Of a stretch of 64,000 nucleotides of DNA, positions 1 to 9,940 are shown piece by piece (within the stretch, counting starts at the first letter, position 1; each line of letters starts with the position of its first letter). The notes under the pieces are model-generated. The model had not been told where the DNA came from. It worked only from the letters and a program-made list of their open reading frames with translations, and made no database searches. Position numbers and translations under genes: made by a program. The DNA is from Candidatus Latescibacterota bacterium (GTDB taxonomy: Bacteria; Latescibacterota; UBA2968): NCBI GenBank assembly GCA_022821275.1, contig JAJEDY010000002.1:92561-156560 (forward strand), given 5' to 3'.

Positions 1-952
1 GTTCAGATATCCGATAGTTTGCCTCGGCTGAATTCTTAATCCCGAGTGCCCTTTTGTAGGAAGCAACGGCATTTGTGTACTGCCTACCATCTGAGTAGGC
101 TTTGCCAAGTGCCGTGTGGACATCTGCATTTTTAGGATCGACCTGTGCCGCTTTTGAAAGCACGGAAATCGCTTTGCTATTTTGCTTCATCGCCTGGTAG
201 ACTGCGGCCAAGTTCAAGCGGGACCTCGTATCTTTTGCGTCGGCTTGAATCGCCTTTAGGTACGCGCTTGCTGCACTGCTATTTTTGCCGGTTGCCCTGA
301 AGAGATCTCCCAAACCGCGATGAGCTTTGCCATAGTTCGGATCCAGCTCAATGGCGGTTTCAAGTGCTTCGCGTGCGGCATTTACACTGCGAGCACTTCT
401 ATGAGCCAATCCCAAATTGTAGAATACGGTCGCATCTGAAGGATCGACTTGCGTGGCACTTTCATACTGAGCCGCGGCTGCCTTGTAATTGCGCCGCCTG
501 AACAATGTAGTGCCTTCTTGAAGATAAGCCACCTTTAACCTGCTCCGTGCTTTGCCTTCTGCAAAATTGGGATCAATCGCCAGCACCTTTTTCATACTTG
601 CCTGGGCACCTGTATAGTCTTTGGTCTGCAATTGCAATTCGCCCATCTCAAAATAAGCGGCTGCGTAATCCGACTTAATTGAAGTCGCCATTTGATAAGC
701 TTCAATGGCCTTTGAGTAATTGCGGAGCTTCCGATATGTCGTACCTATCGCGCGATATGCCTGCGCGTTTTTGCCATCGATTTTTACAGCCTCTTCAAAG
801 GCTACAAGTGCTCTTTGATACTGTCTTTTTTTGTATAACTCTTGCCCGGAATTGTACTTTTCAGCCGATTCGGGACTCACTCCCTGTGCAAGGGCAGAAC
901 CGGCCATCAGCACAGACAATGAAAGCATCGCAAGGAAGGAACGCATTGGCAT
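1..952 (-). CDS. Exported TPR-repeat protein (3' part outside window)
   Basis: The minus frame is open from an ATG at 952 to the left window edge, giving at least 317 residues, so the C-terminus is missing. Translation starts MPMRSFLAMLSLSVLMAGSA followed by LAQG, a signal peptide with a likely cut after LA. The rest is consecutive tetratricopeptide repeats of about 34 residues (for example YNSGQELYKKRQYQRALVAF, and AYRAIGTTYRKLRNYSKAIE). The start at 952 is chosen over the in-frame ATG at 946 because AGGAGA lies 7 nt upstream. TPR arrays are protein-protein scaffolds; here probably periplasmic. It follows the TonB operon after a terminator and is a counterpart of the TPR gene at 3290-4486. 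The exact partner is unknown. Confidence 0.85.
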   Translation of the reverse strand, partial: MPMRSFLAMLSLSVLMAGSALAQGVSPESAEKYNSGQELYKKRQYQRALVAFEEAVKIDGKNAQAYRAIGTTYRKLRNYSKAIEAYQMATSIKSDYAAAYFEMGELQLQTKDYTGAQASMKKVLAIDPNFAEGKARSRLKVAYLQEGTTLFRRRNYKAAAAQYESATQVDPSDATVFYNLGLAHRSARSVNAAREALETAIELDPNYGKAHRGLGDLFRATGKNSSAASAYLKAIQADAKDTRSRLNLAAVYQAMKQNSKAISVLSKAAQVDPKNADVHTALGKAYSDGRQYTNAVASYKRALGIKNSAEANYRISE

Positions 953-1060
953 GGAAAATCTCCTGTATTGTGAACCTTTACAAAGACTTAAAATTCGGAT
1001 TAGGCAATATATATTGTAAAATTTCGGCGTATCTGTCAAGCATTGTTTGCATATTTACAC

Positions 1061-1098
1061 AAAAAAGGCCATTGTACGCCCTGCACAATGGCCTTTTT
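1061..1098 (-). terminator. Rho-independent terminator of the ExbB-TonB operon
   Basis: Inverted repeat GGCCATTGT (1067-1075) / ACAATGGCC (1085-1093) with a 9-nt loop. It is flanked by A and T runs, so the minus-strand transcript ends in a U tract. It lies 20 nt past the tonB stop codon and before the next minus gene. Confidence 0.85.
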
Positions 1099-1117
1099 GC
1101 AAACCAAAATAGACACC

Positions 1118-1765
1118 TCAGTTCAAGCGGAAAGACATCGGCTGTGTCATCCAAACAGAAACCGGCTTGTCATTTTGTTGGGCTGGTTCAAACCTGAATT
1201 GCAGAACAGCATCAATCGCCGCTTGACGGAAAATTTCTTGGCCTCTAAGTATGGATACATTGCTCACCCGACCATTCTTATCAACCAAAAACTTCAAAAA
1301 CACTTTGCCTGTCAACCCGGCTTTGCGGGCGATTTCGGGATATTTGGGATTTACCTGCTTTATAACTTTTGGTTTCTGCTCAACCATATAAAATTCGAGG
1401 ATTTCTTCTTCTTCCTCATATGCACCCGGCGGCGGTGGCGGCGGCATATCGACCATTGCATCGTCAAAATCGAGATCTGTGCTCTCAATAGTCACGTCGT
1501 CGGGCACATCGTCGCTCTCTGTTTCAATTGGCACAGCAGGTCGCGGCGGCGGTGGTGGACGTTTGATCTGACGGGTTTCTGGAATATCCACATTTTCAAT
1601 AATGATCTGTTTCTTCTGGCGATTACTTGCAGAGGCTTCAAAAGTTGGAAAAATCACAGCCACGGCGGTGTGTACGACAAACGTGATCAATGTGCAATAT
1701 CCCATAACCTTATTATAAGAGCGTCGCAAATCGGCTTCTGGAGCTTTTCCCCGAATCATTGCCAT
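1118..1765 (-). CDS. tonB: TonB-family energy transducer
   Basis: 215 residues. One N-terminal membrane segment (about 22-42) is followed by proline-rich periplasmic stretches (RPPPPPRP, MPPPPPPGAYEEEEE) and a C-terminal TonB domain (about 130-215) with the family hallmark PKYPEIARKAGLTGKVFLKF. TonB proteins carry proton-motive energy from the ExbB/ExbD motor to outer-membrane transporters. Last gene of the exbB-exbD-exbD-tonB operon, 3 nt after the second exbD. The acidic insert between the two proline blocks (DDVPDDVTIESTDLDFDDA) is unusual in composition but compatible with a periplasm-spanning linker. No TonB-dependent receptor is in this window, so the substrate is unknown. Confidence 0.92.
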   Translation of the reverse strand: MAMIRGKAPEADLRRSYNKVMGYCTLITFVVHTAVAVIFPTFEASASNRQKKQIIIENVDIPETRQIKRPPPPPRPAVPIETESDDVPDDVTIESTDLDFDDAMVDMPPPPPPGAYEEEEEILEFYMVEQKPKVIKQVNPKYPEIARKAGLTGKVFLKFLVDKNGRVSNVSILRGQEIFRQAAIDAVLQFRFEPAQQNDKPVSVWMTQPMSFRLN

Positions 1766-1768
1766 AGC

Positions 1769-2176
1769 TTACCCCTCTCGGTTGGTCGCAAAGTTGATGC
1801 GCAGCGCATCGGCTTTGCGCAATTCTTCCATCACACTGCTGATCAATCCATAAGGCGCGCGGTAGTCACATTTGAGTGACACGATCATGCGAGGATCTTT
1901 GACGCGGCGATCGTAAAAAATCCCGGCTACCTGATCGATAGTCGCCAGCTTGTCGTCAATATAGATTTTGCGATCAGCAGAAACCCATAAATAGTTGATG
2001 TGACGACGTTTCTTGAGCTCTTCAATTTTTTCGGCCTTGGGCATAATAATACCCGTCACGCGGTAGCGGACAAAAACCGTAGAGACCATAAAGAAAATGA
2101 GCAGCAAAAAAGTAATGTCGGCCATAGACCCGGTAGGGATACTATGTGAAACACCACCTTTTTTCTTAAAATTCAT
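1769..2176 (-). CDS. exbD: ExbD/TolR biopolymer transport protein (second copy)
   Basis: 135 residues. Starts with a short cytoplasmic segment, then SIPTGSMADITFLLLIFFMV, a single membrane helix with the conserved aspartate that carries protons through the ExbB-ExbD motor. A periplasmic domain of about 90 residues follows. It is 15 nt downstream of another exbD and the two share the IPTGSMADI motif, but their periplasmic parts differ, which suggests a heteromeric ExbD pair, as found in several FCB-group operons. A good ribosome site (GGAGGTT) precedes the ATG. Confidence 0.93.
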   Translation of the reverse strand: MNFKKKGGVSHSIPTGSMADITFLLLIFFMVSTVFVRYRVTGIIMPKAEKIEELKKRRHINYLWVSADRKIYIDDKLATIDQVAGIFYDRRVKDPRMIVSLKCDYRAPYGLISSVMEELRKADALRINFATNREG

Positions 2177-2191
2177 GAGAACCTCCTGAAC

Positions 2192-2596
2192 TCATTCACT
2201 GGGCGAGGCGAGCGAAATTTTATCTGCCCCTGACAATTTAATCTCGTCGAGCACATCGATAAATTGCTCATAGGGCGTTTCTTCGTCTGCCTTTAATGAA
2301 ATGATCAGCTTATCATTTTGCGCCAATCGCTGCTCAATATCTGCTCGAAGCATATTCAACGGCACACTTTGTTCCAAATTGATGAGAATCTCCCCATTGA
2401 CATTGACCCAGATGTTGCAAATGTTCTTCTTCTGGATCTTCTTGGACTCGCCCGGCGGGGGCAAGTGCATGCCAATACCCTTATCCTGGTTCATCGTGGT
2501 GGTCACCAGAAAAAATACCAGCAGCAAAAACACGATATCAGCCATAGACCCGGTGGGGATTTCAGGTGAAGATTTTTCGCGTCGCTGAAGGGCCAT
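2192..2596 (-). CDS. exbD: ExbD/TolR biopolymer transport protein (first copy)
   Basis: 134 residues with the membrane helix EIPTGSMADIVFLLLVFFLV containing the proton-carrying aspartate, then a periplasmic domain. The stop lies 15 nt before the second exbD and the start lies 3 nt after exbB, so the genes are translated as one operon. The periplasmic domain contains a proline/glycine patch (MHLPPPGESKKIQKKN) just after the membrane helix. Function: with ExbB it forms the proton-driven stator that energises TonB. Confidence 0.93.
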   Translation of the reverse strand: MALQRREKSSPEIPTGSMADIVFLLLVFFLVTTTMNQDKGIGMHLPPPGESKKIQKKNICNIWVNVNGEILINLEQSVPLNMLRADIEQRLAQNDKLIISLKADEETPYEQFIDVLDEIKLSGADKISLASPSE

Positions 2597-2599
2597 GTT

Positions 2600-3220
2600 T
2601 TAGTCCTCCTTGCCGTAACCCAACTGAATCAGGTCATCGACAAATTGATTGGAGCTTTCCTGGAGATCGATGATGATCTTGTCAATTTTTGACAGGAAGA
2701 AGTTGTATGCCGCCTGTACTGGAATAGCAACCACCAGGCCCGAAGCCGTTGTAATCAAAGCTTCAGAAATACCACCGGCCACAACACTGGGATCGACATC
2801 GCCAGCAGCGGCAATATCGTTAAAAGCCCGGATCATACCCGACACAGTGCCGAGGAAGCCGACAAGAGGTGCCAGGTTTGCGACCGTGGAAAGCCACACG
2901 AGACCGCGCTCGAGAAAAGCCATTTCGATAGCACCGGATTCTTCAATCGATTTTTCCACATTCTCAATACCGCGATCCAAACGCAACAGCCCTGCATGCA
3001 GAACCGTGGCGACCGGGCCGCGCGTATTGGAGCACAACTCGGCAGCACCTTCTGGCCCATTCTGCTTGAGGGCATCCTGAAGCTCTACCATAAACTCTTT
3101 GGCATTGATATGTGCCTTAAAAAGCGTGTAAAAGCGCTCGATAATCACCACAACACCAAAAAACAACATCACCAGCAACGGATACATAAAGTTTCCGCCT
3201 TTAATAAAAAGATCAACCAT
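2600..3220 (-). CDS. exbB: MotA/TolQ/ExbB proton channel protein
   Basis: 206 residues, typical ExbB length, with three membrane segments: about 11-30 (MYPLLVMLFFGVVVIIERFY), about 110-132 and about 150-172. The family core LAPLVGFLGTVSGMIRAF and the SEALITTASGLVVAIPVQAA segment are intact. It forms the pentameric channel into which ExbD helices insert. First gene of a four-gene operon; the 69-nt gap upstream to the TPR gene could hold a promoter or simply link the two. It could equally be called TolQ, but the neighbouring TonB favours ExbB. Confidence 0.94.
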   Translation of the reverse strand: MVDLFIKGGNFMYPLLVMLFFGVVVIIERFYTLFKAHINAKEFMVELQDALKQNGPEGAAELCSNTRGPVATVLHAGLLRLDRGIENVEKSIEESGAIEMAFLERGLVWLSTVANLAPLVGFLGTVSGMIRAFNDIAAAGDVDPSVVAGGISEALITTASGLVVAIPVQAAYNFFLSKIDKIIIDLQESSNQFVDDLIQLGYGKED

Positions 3221-3289
3221 GCCACATCTCCCGGGTTAGGTTATGAATTGCGAAAAATGGATTAACGATTAACAACGACATAAAACCTT

Positions 3290-4486
3290 TTACTTCTTAC
3301 CTTCTGTTTCCACCTCCTCCTTTTTCTTTTTACTACCTTCAAAAAATTCTCGACGCTTCTTTTCTTCTTCTGTCAAGGGTGGATCAAGTGTTTGGATCAT
3401 TGCGTTGGCATTGCCCTTCCACTGCGGGTCTTTCAACGCCCTTCTATACCAGGTCAAGGCATTGATCGAATCCTGTTTTGCACCTGAATTTTCCCACCTG
3501 TTAAAATAATGGTCGCCCCTCATATAGGGGTACCTGCCATTTTGGGGATCTTGTCTCAGACCTTTATTGACCCACTTGAGGCTCCCGGTCAACTCGGCCA
3601 GTTCTTCGATCACGCCCAAATTATCGGACTGCATAGCGTGTAATTTTTCAAGCCGACTGACGATCCAGCTCCTGGATTTCCCTATCCTCTTCCCCAATTT
3701 AATGGTCTCTTCCAGAAAGAAAACACTCGAGTCATCATTTTGATACAATTTTTCAAAGGCATCAAAGGCTTTATCATCATCGCCTCTTTGATCATACATA
3801 CCCGCCAATTTTTCCAGCGTAGCATAATCATCGGGATTTAACGCCAGCACTTTTTCCATTTCGGCCAGAGCTTCGTCCTCGCCGCCTGTTTGCAAATGTA
3901 ATTTACCAATCATATCCCGCACATCGGGATCATCGGGAGACAATTCACCCCACTTTTTGGCATACTCCAATGCTTGTTCATAGTCTTCAGTTTCAACATT
4001 CAAGCTGACCAGCGCGTGATAATACTTAATTTTTTCTTCTGCCGTAAGATCAAATTCCAATAACGCCTCATAACTTCCAATGGCTTTATCGGGTTGCTCC
4101 TGTATAATATAGATACGTGCTAATGCAACGTGTGCTCCCCTGGTGTATTTGCTTGTGGGATCGAGTTCAACAGCTTTTAGGAACCAGGTAATCGCATCTT
4201 CGTATCTTTCTATTTCTTCGTACAATCTGCCCAGATATCGAGCGGTAGTTGCTCTTTTGGGATTAAAACCCCACGATTTCAAAAATTGTGTTTCGGCATC
4301 TTCATATTGCTTGCTCTTGAGATATCGAGCACCAAAAGACAGATGTTGGCCAGCCTTCTTAATAGAATCCGCCTGTGTCATCTCGGGTTCGCCATCTTCG
4401 GCAAAACAAAATGACGCTGTACTCAAAAGAAAAACACCGCAAAACAAAGCCAAAAAACCAGATCGGAATTTCAAATCCAAAATCAT
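3290..4486 (-). CDS. Exported TPR-repeat protein
   Basis: 398 residues from the ATG at 4486 (MILDLKFRSGFLALFCGVFL). This start is preferred to longer ones at 4501 and 4576 because GGAG lies 9 nt upstream and the signal peptide then begins correctly; cleavage is likely after CFA. About eight TPR units follow (for example YLKSKQYEDAETQFLKSWGF, YEQALEYAKKWGELSPDD). The C-terminus is strongly charged (EEKKRREFFEGSKKKKEEVE). It lies directly upstream of exbB on the same strand, so it probably acts with the energy-transduction complex in the periplasm, as TPR proteins beside Tol/Ton genes often do. That link is inference from context. Confidence 0.85.
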   Translation of the reverse strand: MILDLKFRSGFLALFCGVFLLSTASFCFAEDGEPEMTQADSIKKAGQHLSFGARYLKSKQYEDAETQFLKSWGFNPKRATTARYLGRLYEEIERYEDAITWFLKAVELDPTSKYTRGAHVALARIYIIQEQPDKAIGSYEALLEFDLTAEEKIKYYHALVSLNVETEDYEQALEYAKKWGELSPDDPDVRDMIGKLHLQTGGEDEALAEMEKVLALNPDDYATLEKLAGMYDQRGDDDKAFDAFEKLYQNDDSSVFFLEETIKLGKRIGKSRSWIVSRLEKLHAMQSDNLGVIEELAELTGSLKWVNKGLRQDPQNGRYPYMRGDHYFNRWENSGAKQDSINALTWYRRALKDPQWKGNANAMIQTLDPPLTEEEKKRREFFEGSKKKKEEVETEGKK

Positions 4487-4875
4487 GGTCCTAATCTCCA
4501 TATTATATGGGGATAAAAATCCGCAGAAAACGACACATAACAGGCCGTTTCCCTGTTGAGAGTAATTTATATCCAAAAATCATTGCGATTACAGGTATCA
4601 GGGCTGAAGAATCTAATGAATGAAAAAAACCCTGTCAAGCCAAAATCTGCTTCAAATTAAACGAAATATAAATCAGTAGAGTTCCCGGTATATCCAACGC
4701 TGCAACAACATCTTATGAAAATTGTTAATTATTCCAGTTTTAAAATTTAAGATAACTAATTAACTCAGGGCGATATTAGAAGTTTGAGTTAATAAAAAAT
4801 AAAATATAAGCCGTAAAGATTGATGTCAACCCCTTTTCCAGAGACCATTGAGAACAAAATTCTATTTCACGCATA
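4487..4875. other. AT-rich intergenic region between divergent operons
   Basis: About 390 nt without a convincing gene. It must hold the promoter of the leftward TPR/exb operon and ends at the rightward promoter at 4876. The sequence is clearly AT-richer than its surroundings (4660-4800). I see no repeat, tRNA or open frame with a ribosome site in it. Confidence 0.6.
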
Positions 4876-4904
4876 TTGACAGAACAAAAGAGAAACGGTA
4901 TATT
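4876..4904 (+). promoter_or_regulatory. Housekeeping-type promoter (-35 TTGACA, -10 TATATT)
   Basis: TTGACA at 4876-4881 and TATATT at 4899-4904 with a 17-nt spacer, an almost consensus sigma-70 promoter. Start of transcription is expected near 4911, so the mRNA would begin about 27 nt before the micro-ORF at 4938. Confidence 0.8.
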
Positions 4905-4937
4905 TGGCAAATATAGTCGCGATTTTGGAGAACCATC

Positions 4938-5036
4938 ATGCACCAGAGGTTTTACACTTATTGTTGTCGCAAAAAACGGCGGGTTACACCTCCGCCAGGC
5001 CTCAGAGCGGAGTGTGTAACTGTGCCTGCCTCCTGA
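4938..5036 (+). CDS. 32-residue basic cysteine-containing micro-protein or leader peptide
   Basis: An ATG at 4938 with GGAG 7 nt upstream opens 32 sense codons ending in TGA at 5034-5036. The product begins MHQRFYTYCCRKKRR, then V-T-P-P-P-G, and ends ECVTVPAS. It is very basic in the middle, with three cysteines (9, 10, 26) and a triple proline. It has its own near-consensus promoter (4876-4904), and the stop codon abuts a strong terminator (5036-5070). The coding region also contains an RNA hairpin: GTTACAC plus CTCCGC (4983-4995) pairs with GCGGAG plus GTGTAAC (5007-5020) with one bulged T. I do not recognise the product. It is either a free-standing micro-gene or a leader peptide whose translation controls read-through into guaB 100 nt downstream. 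Confidence 0.6.
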   Translation: MHQRFYTYCCRKKRRVTPPPGLRAECVTVPAS

Positions 5037-5070
5037 ATCCCCTTGATGTGTCTGCGTCAAGGGGATTTTT
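5036..5070 (+). terminator. Rho-independent terminator after the micro-ORF, upstream of guaB
   Basis: Perfect 11-bp stem AATCCCCTTGA (5036-5046) / TCAAGGGGATT (5057-5067), 10-nt loop, then a run of T. It overlaps the last base of the micro-ORF stop codon, so a ribosome at the stop would cover its left arm. It ends 65 nt before the guaB start, so it either ends the micro-gene transcript or works as an attenuator. Confidence 0.85.
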
Positions 5071-5123
5071 GTATTCGCCCCAAAGAGAGAAAATAATCCT
5101 CATCGGCTTTCTCGACTTTATAG

Positions 5124-6620
<1,497 letters not shown>

Positions 6621-6622
6621 TC

Positions 6623-8281
6623 ATGCCAGATCGCCCCAACATTCTCGTCCTCATGACCGACCAGCAGCGCGCAGATGCCCTGGGCTGTGCTGGAAATACA
6701 ACAATCCGCACGCCCAACCTCGACGCACTCGCCAATTCAGGTGTACGTTTTACACAGGCCGTCACGCCTACCCCCGTCTGCGTTGCCGCGCGCATGAGTT
6801 TCATCACCGGTCACAGAATGTCCCGGCACCACTGGACAGACAACAGTGCACTATCTGGTCCCTTACCCGAACTCCCCACCATCATGACGCTTCTTCTGCG
6901 CGCGGGGTACTGGACACAGGGCATTGGAAAAATGCACTTTCACGGTCGGCACTACGGCTTCCAAAATCTCCTCACAATGGAAGAATGCATCGATCACCGG
7001 GTCGATGACGACTACCTCCGCTATCTGCGAGAAAACGGCGTCCGCACCCGATTTCCCAAAGGCATTCGCGACCTGCTCTTTTTCCAGCCCCAAACCTGTG
7101 ACATACCCGTTGAACACCACAAAAATACCTGGGTCGCCGACCGGTCCATCGACTTTCTCCGCGAACACACGCGCTACCGCGCCAATCAACCCTTCTTCCT
7201 GTGGAGTTCCTGGATATCACCGCATCCGCCCTTTGCGCCCTGCGAACCGTACGACGACATGTACGATCCCGCCGACATGGAACTCCCCCCCTTTGCCGAT
7301 CGCCCTATCGAAACCCTGCCACCCAATTTTTACGGCAGCCGAGGACGCCTGGATGGTGTCCACCGCGACCCCGACCGCCTGCGCCGCCTGCGCGCCCTTT
7401 ACTATGGCCTCATCTCCCATGTTGACGACGGTATCGGTCGCATTTTAAACGAACTCGAAACCCTCGGCCTATCCGATAACACGGTCGTCCTCTTTGTCTC
7501 AGACCACGGCGAAATGATGGGCGAACACGGCCTCTCACAAAAAAACTGCCCTTATGAATCCTCCGTCCGCATTCCATATCTCCTCCGCTGGCCCGGCAAA
7601 ACGCGAGCAGGGCAACAATGCGATGACCTCGTCAGCCTGCTCGACTTCTTTCCCACCCTCATAGAAGAACTCGACCTCCAATATCCAGAAGAACATGGCC
7701 CATTGTCAGGGGCGAATCTCCTGGGCGCAACAGGTGGCGGCCTGTCTCAGCCTCGAGAATTCGAAATTATAGACTACGGCAAGGGCAAAGGACGCTGGAT
7801 TTCAGCGCGCAACCAAAAACACAAATACGCCTTCTTTGCCCACGGCGGCATCGAAGAACTCTACGACCTTGAAAACGATCCACACGAACAACACAACCTC
7901 ATCGCCGAAAACCCCGCATTGGCGGCAACATTTCGCAACCAAATCATCGCCTGGGAACGACAATACGGCCTGAGTGATTCGCTTGACGACGATAGGCTCC
8001 GCTCTTTTCCCGGTCCAGACCGCATTCCCACAGAAGAAGAATGCCGCACGGTCAACCTCAACGATGGCCCCTGGCCCAAACGCTTACCCGATGATGAAAA
8101 AAACAGCATCGAAACCTTTGCCGAAGCATTTACCCGCGCCATCAGCAAAGAAACCTCCTTATCGCCCGACAAATTGAGCATTGAAAAATACAAAGAACAA
8201 GTGCTCAAACGCAGTCCCAGAGATATCGCCGCAGAATCGCTCGAAGGTACGCCCTGGGAAGACGCATGGAATAACGCCTGA
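6623..8281 (+). CDS. Type I sulfatase (formylglycine-dependent)
   Basis: 552 residues from the ATG at 6623, two bases after the guaB stop. The N-terminus [20 protein letters not shown] carries the first metal ligands. The active-site motif is CVAAR (Cys53), matching C-x-P/A-x-R, in which the cysteine must be converted to formylglycine by a maturase not seen here. [11 protein letters not shown] is the second metal-binding block. Family role: hydrolysis of sulfate esters or sulfamates. No signal peptide is visible, so it looks cytosolic. The following SGNH hydrolase, oxidoreductase and amidotransferase run in the same direction with tight spacing, which suggests a small catabolic operon. The substrate is not predictable from sequence. 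Confidence 0.93.
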   Translation: MPDRPNILVLMTDQQRADALGCAGNTTIRTPNLDALANSGVRFTQAVTPTPVCVAARMSFITGHRMSRHHWTDNSALSGPLPELPTIMTLLLRAGYWTQGIGKMHFHGRHYGFQNLLTMEECIDHRVDDDYLRYLRENGVRTRFPKGIRDLLFFQPQTCDIPVEHHKNTWVADRSIDFLREHTRYRANQPFFLWSSWISPHPPFAPCEPYDDMYDPADMELPPFADRPIETLPPNFYGSRGRLDGVHRDPDRLRRLRALYYGLISHVDDGIGRILNELETLGLSDNTVVLFVSDHGEMMGEHGLSQKNCPYESSVRIPYLLRWPGKTRAGQQCDDLVSLLDFFPTLIEELDLQYPEEHGPLSGANLLGATGGGLSQPREFEIIDYGKGKGRWISARNQKHKYAFFAHGGIEELYDLENDPHEQHNLIAENPALAATFRNQIIAWERQYGLSDSLDDDRLRSFPGPDRIPTEEECRTVNLNDGPWPKRLPDDEKNSIETFAEAFTRAISKETSLSPDKLSIEKYKEQVLKRSPRDIAAESLEGTPWEDAWNNA

Positions 8282-8304
8282 ACAAAATAAAAAAGGAGAA
8301 CCAC

Positions 8305-8919
8305 ATGAATAACCCTGCATTTAAACCCATTGAAGATGACCCCGGCCTCCCCCGCGTACTGATCATTGGAGACTCCATCTCCATTGGCTATACCCTGCCC
8401 GTGCGCGAATTACTCAAAGGCAAAGCCAATCTCCACCGCCCGCTCACCAACTGCGGACCGACAAAACGCGGCATAGAAGAAATCGAAAATTGGCTCGGTG
8501 GCGGTTCCTGGGATGTCATTCATTTCAACTGGGGATTACACGACATCGTCTATATGACAGAAAACGGAGAACGCGTCGATCCACCGCAAGGCCAACACCA
8601 GGTGCCTGCCGACCAATACGAACAAAACCTCGACACCCTCGTCAAACGCCTCAAACAAACCGGTGCCAAACTAATCTGGTGTGCCACCACACCGGTTCCC
8701 GAAGGCACTTCCATCCGCAAACCCGGCGACGAAATTGAATACAACGCCATCGCACAAAAAGTCATGGACGCACACGGCATTCCCACACATGACCTCTATG
8801 GATATGCTATAGAACGCCTTGACGATATACAACTCCCCGCCAACGTGCATTTTTCAAAAGAAGGCTCTGCCATACTGGCCGAATCTGTTGCGCGACATAT
8901 ATTGGATACATTGGGCTGA
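8305..8919 (+). CDS. SGNH/GDSL-family hydrolase
   Basis: 204 residues, ATG preceded by AAAGGAG. Block I is [12 protein letters not shown] with the nucleophile serine (about residue 24). Block III is [11 protein letters not shown], in the place of the usual GxND. The terminal dyad block is [17 protein letters not shown], with the catalytic histidine. These enzymes are esterases or acyl-hydrolases, often acting on acylated sugars. No signal peptide. It lies 23 nt after the sulfatase and 22 nt before an oxidoreductase, so joint turnover of a sulfated or acylated carbohydrate is a reasonable inference. Confidence 0.88.
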   Translation: MNNPAFKPIEDDPGLPRVLIIGDSISIGYTLPVRELLKGKANLHRPLTNCGPTKRGIEEIENWLGGGSWDVIHFNWGLHDIVYMTENGERVDPPQGQHQVPADQYEQNLDTLVKRLKQTGAKLIWCATTPVPEGTSIRKPGDEIEYNAIAQKVMDAHGIPTHDLYGYAIERLDDIQLPANVHFSKEGSAILAESVARHILDTLG

Positions 8920-8941
8920 GAATCTTTTTCAGGAGTTTTAC

Positions 8942-9940
8942 ATGTCTTATCGCATTGGAATTGTCGGTGCTGGCGGTATCTCGCGTGCCCATGGTCGGGC
9001 TGCTGCGCAATCCGACCGCGCAGAAATCGTTGCCATCTGCGATGTCTTACCCGAAGCAGTTGAGAGATACCGGGGCGAATTTGACGTCCGAAAAGGTTAT
9101 ACAGACCTCGACCTGATGCTCGACAATGAAAACCTCGACATCGCCATCATCTGCACCTGGGGCCGCTTTCACGCCAGCCTGAGCAATCAAATCGCAAAAT
9201 CGCAAAAAGTTCGCGCCATCCTCTGTGAAAAACCCATCACACAAACCGCTGCAGAATGCCGAGAAATGGTCGCATGCGCCAAAGCCAACAATATCCTCCT
9301 CGCCGAAGCCTTCAAATTTCGCCATCATCCTCTTCATCTCAAAACCAAAGAAATTCTCGACAGTGGAAAAATCGGCACTCTGAGCAACATACGCAGCACC
9401 TTTTGCACAGGCGTTTCAGACGACCGCCGAAAACCCGAACTCAACTGGCGTTTTAACAAAGAAAAAGGCGGTGGTGCGGTCTATGATCTGGGTTGTTACA
9501 ATACCCATCACGCCCGCTTCATAGCCAACGCCGACCCCATCCGCGTCTATGCCACGGGAGAATTTGGTCGAGAAGTGGATGAAACAATTATCGCCATCTA
9601 CGAATTTCCCAATCACGTCACCGCCCAACTCACATTTAGCTTCAAAATGTCCTCCTCACAATACTTTGAAATCTCAGGCACCGATGGCATGTTGCGAACA
9701 GAACGCGCCTGGAACAACGAAAACCAGCCCACGACCCTCGAAGTTCACACCCGCGATGGCATTGAAACCCATGAATTTGAACCCATCTTCCAATTCCTGA
9801 ATCAACTCCATCATTTGTGCGATTGCCTCGACACCGGACAGCCGCACCGCATCCCGCCCGAAAATAGCATCGGCAATATGAAAACAATGGACGCCATTTA
9901 CGAATCCATGAAAACACAACAACCCATTGACATTTCTTAA
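8942..9940 (+). CDS. Gfo/Idh/MocA-family oxidoreductase
   Basis: 332 residues from the ATG at 8942 (CAGGAG 7 nt upstream). MSYRIGIVGAGGISRAHGRA is the Rossmann NAD(P)-binding start. CEKPITQTAAECREMV is the family EKP motif, and GGGAVYDLGCYNTHHARF matches the conserved C-terminal domain. The family oxidises or reduces sugars, inositols and similar polyols with NAD(P). A longer frame reaching back to 8819 overlaps the SGNH gene and lacks a ribosome site, so it was rejected. Confidence 0.93.
   Translation: MSYRIGIVGAGGISRAHGRAAAQSDRAEIVAICDVLPEAVERYRGEFDVRKGYTDLDLMLDNENLDIAIICTWGRFHASLSNQIAKSQKVRAILCEKPITQTAAECREMVACAKANNILLAEAFKFRHHPLHLKTKEILDSGKIGTLSNIRSTFCTGVSDDRRKPELNWRFNKEKGGGAVYDLGCYNTHHARFIANADPIRVYATGEFGREVDETIIAIYEFPNHVTAQLTFSFKMSSSQYFEISGTDGMLRTERAWNNENQPTTLEVHTRDGIETHEFEPIFQFLNQLHHLCDCLDTGQPHRIPPENSIGNMKTMDAIYESMKTQQPIDIS

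Noticed and set aside
679-1197. A 172-residue plus-strand frame at the left end
   Set aside because: Antisense to the exported TPR gene and running through a terminator; no ribosome site.
1043-1879. A 278-residue plus-strand frame over the tonB and exbD genes
   Set aside because: It is antisense to tonB and exbD with their motifs intact; composition is a shadow and there is no ribosome site.
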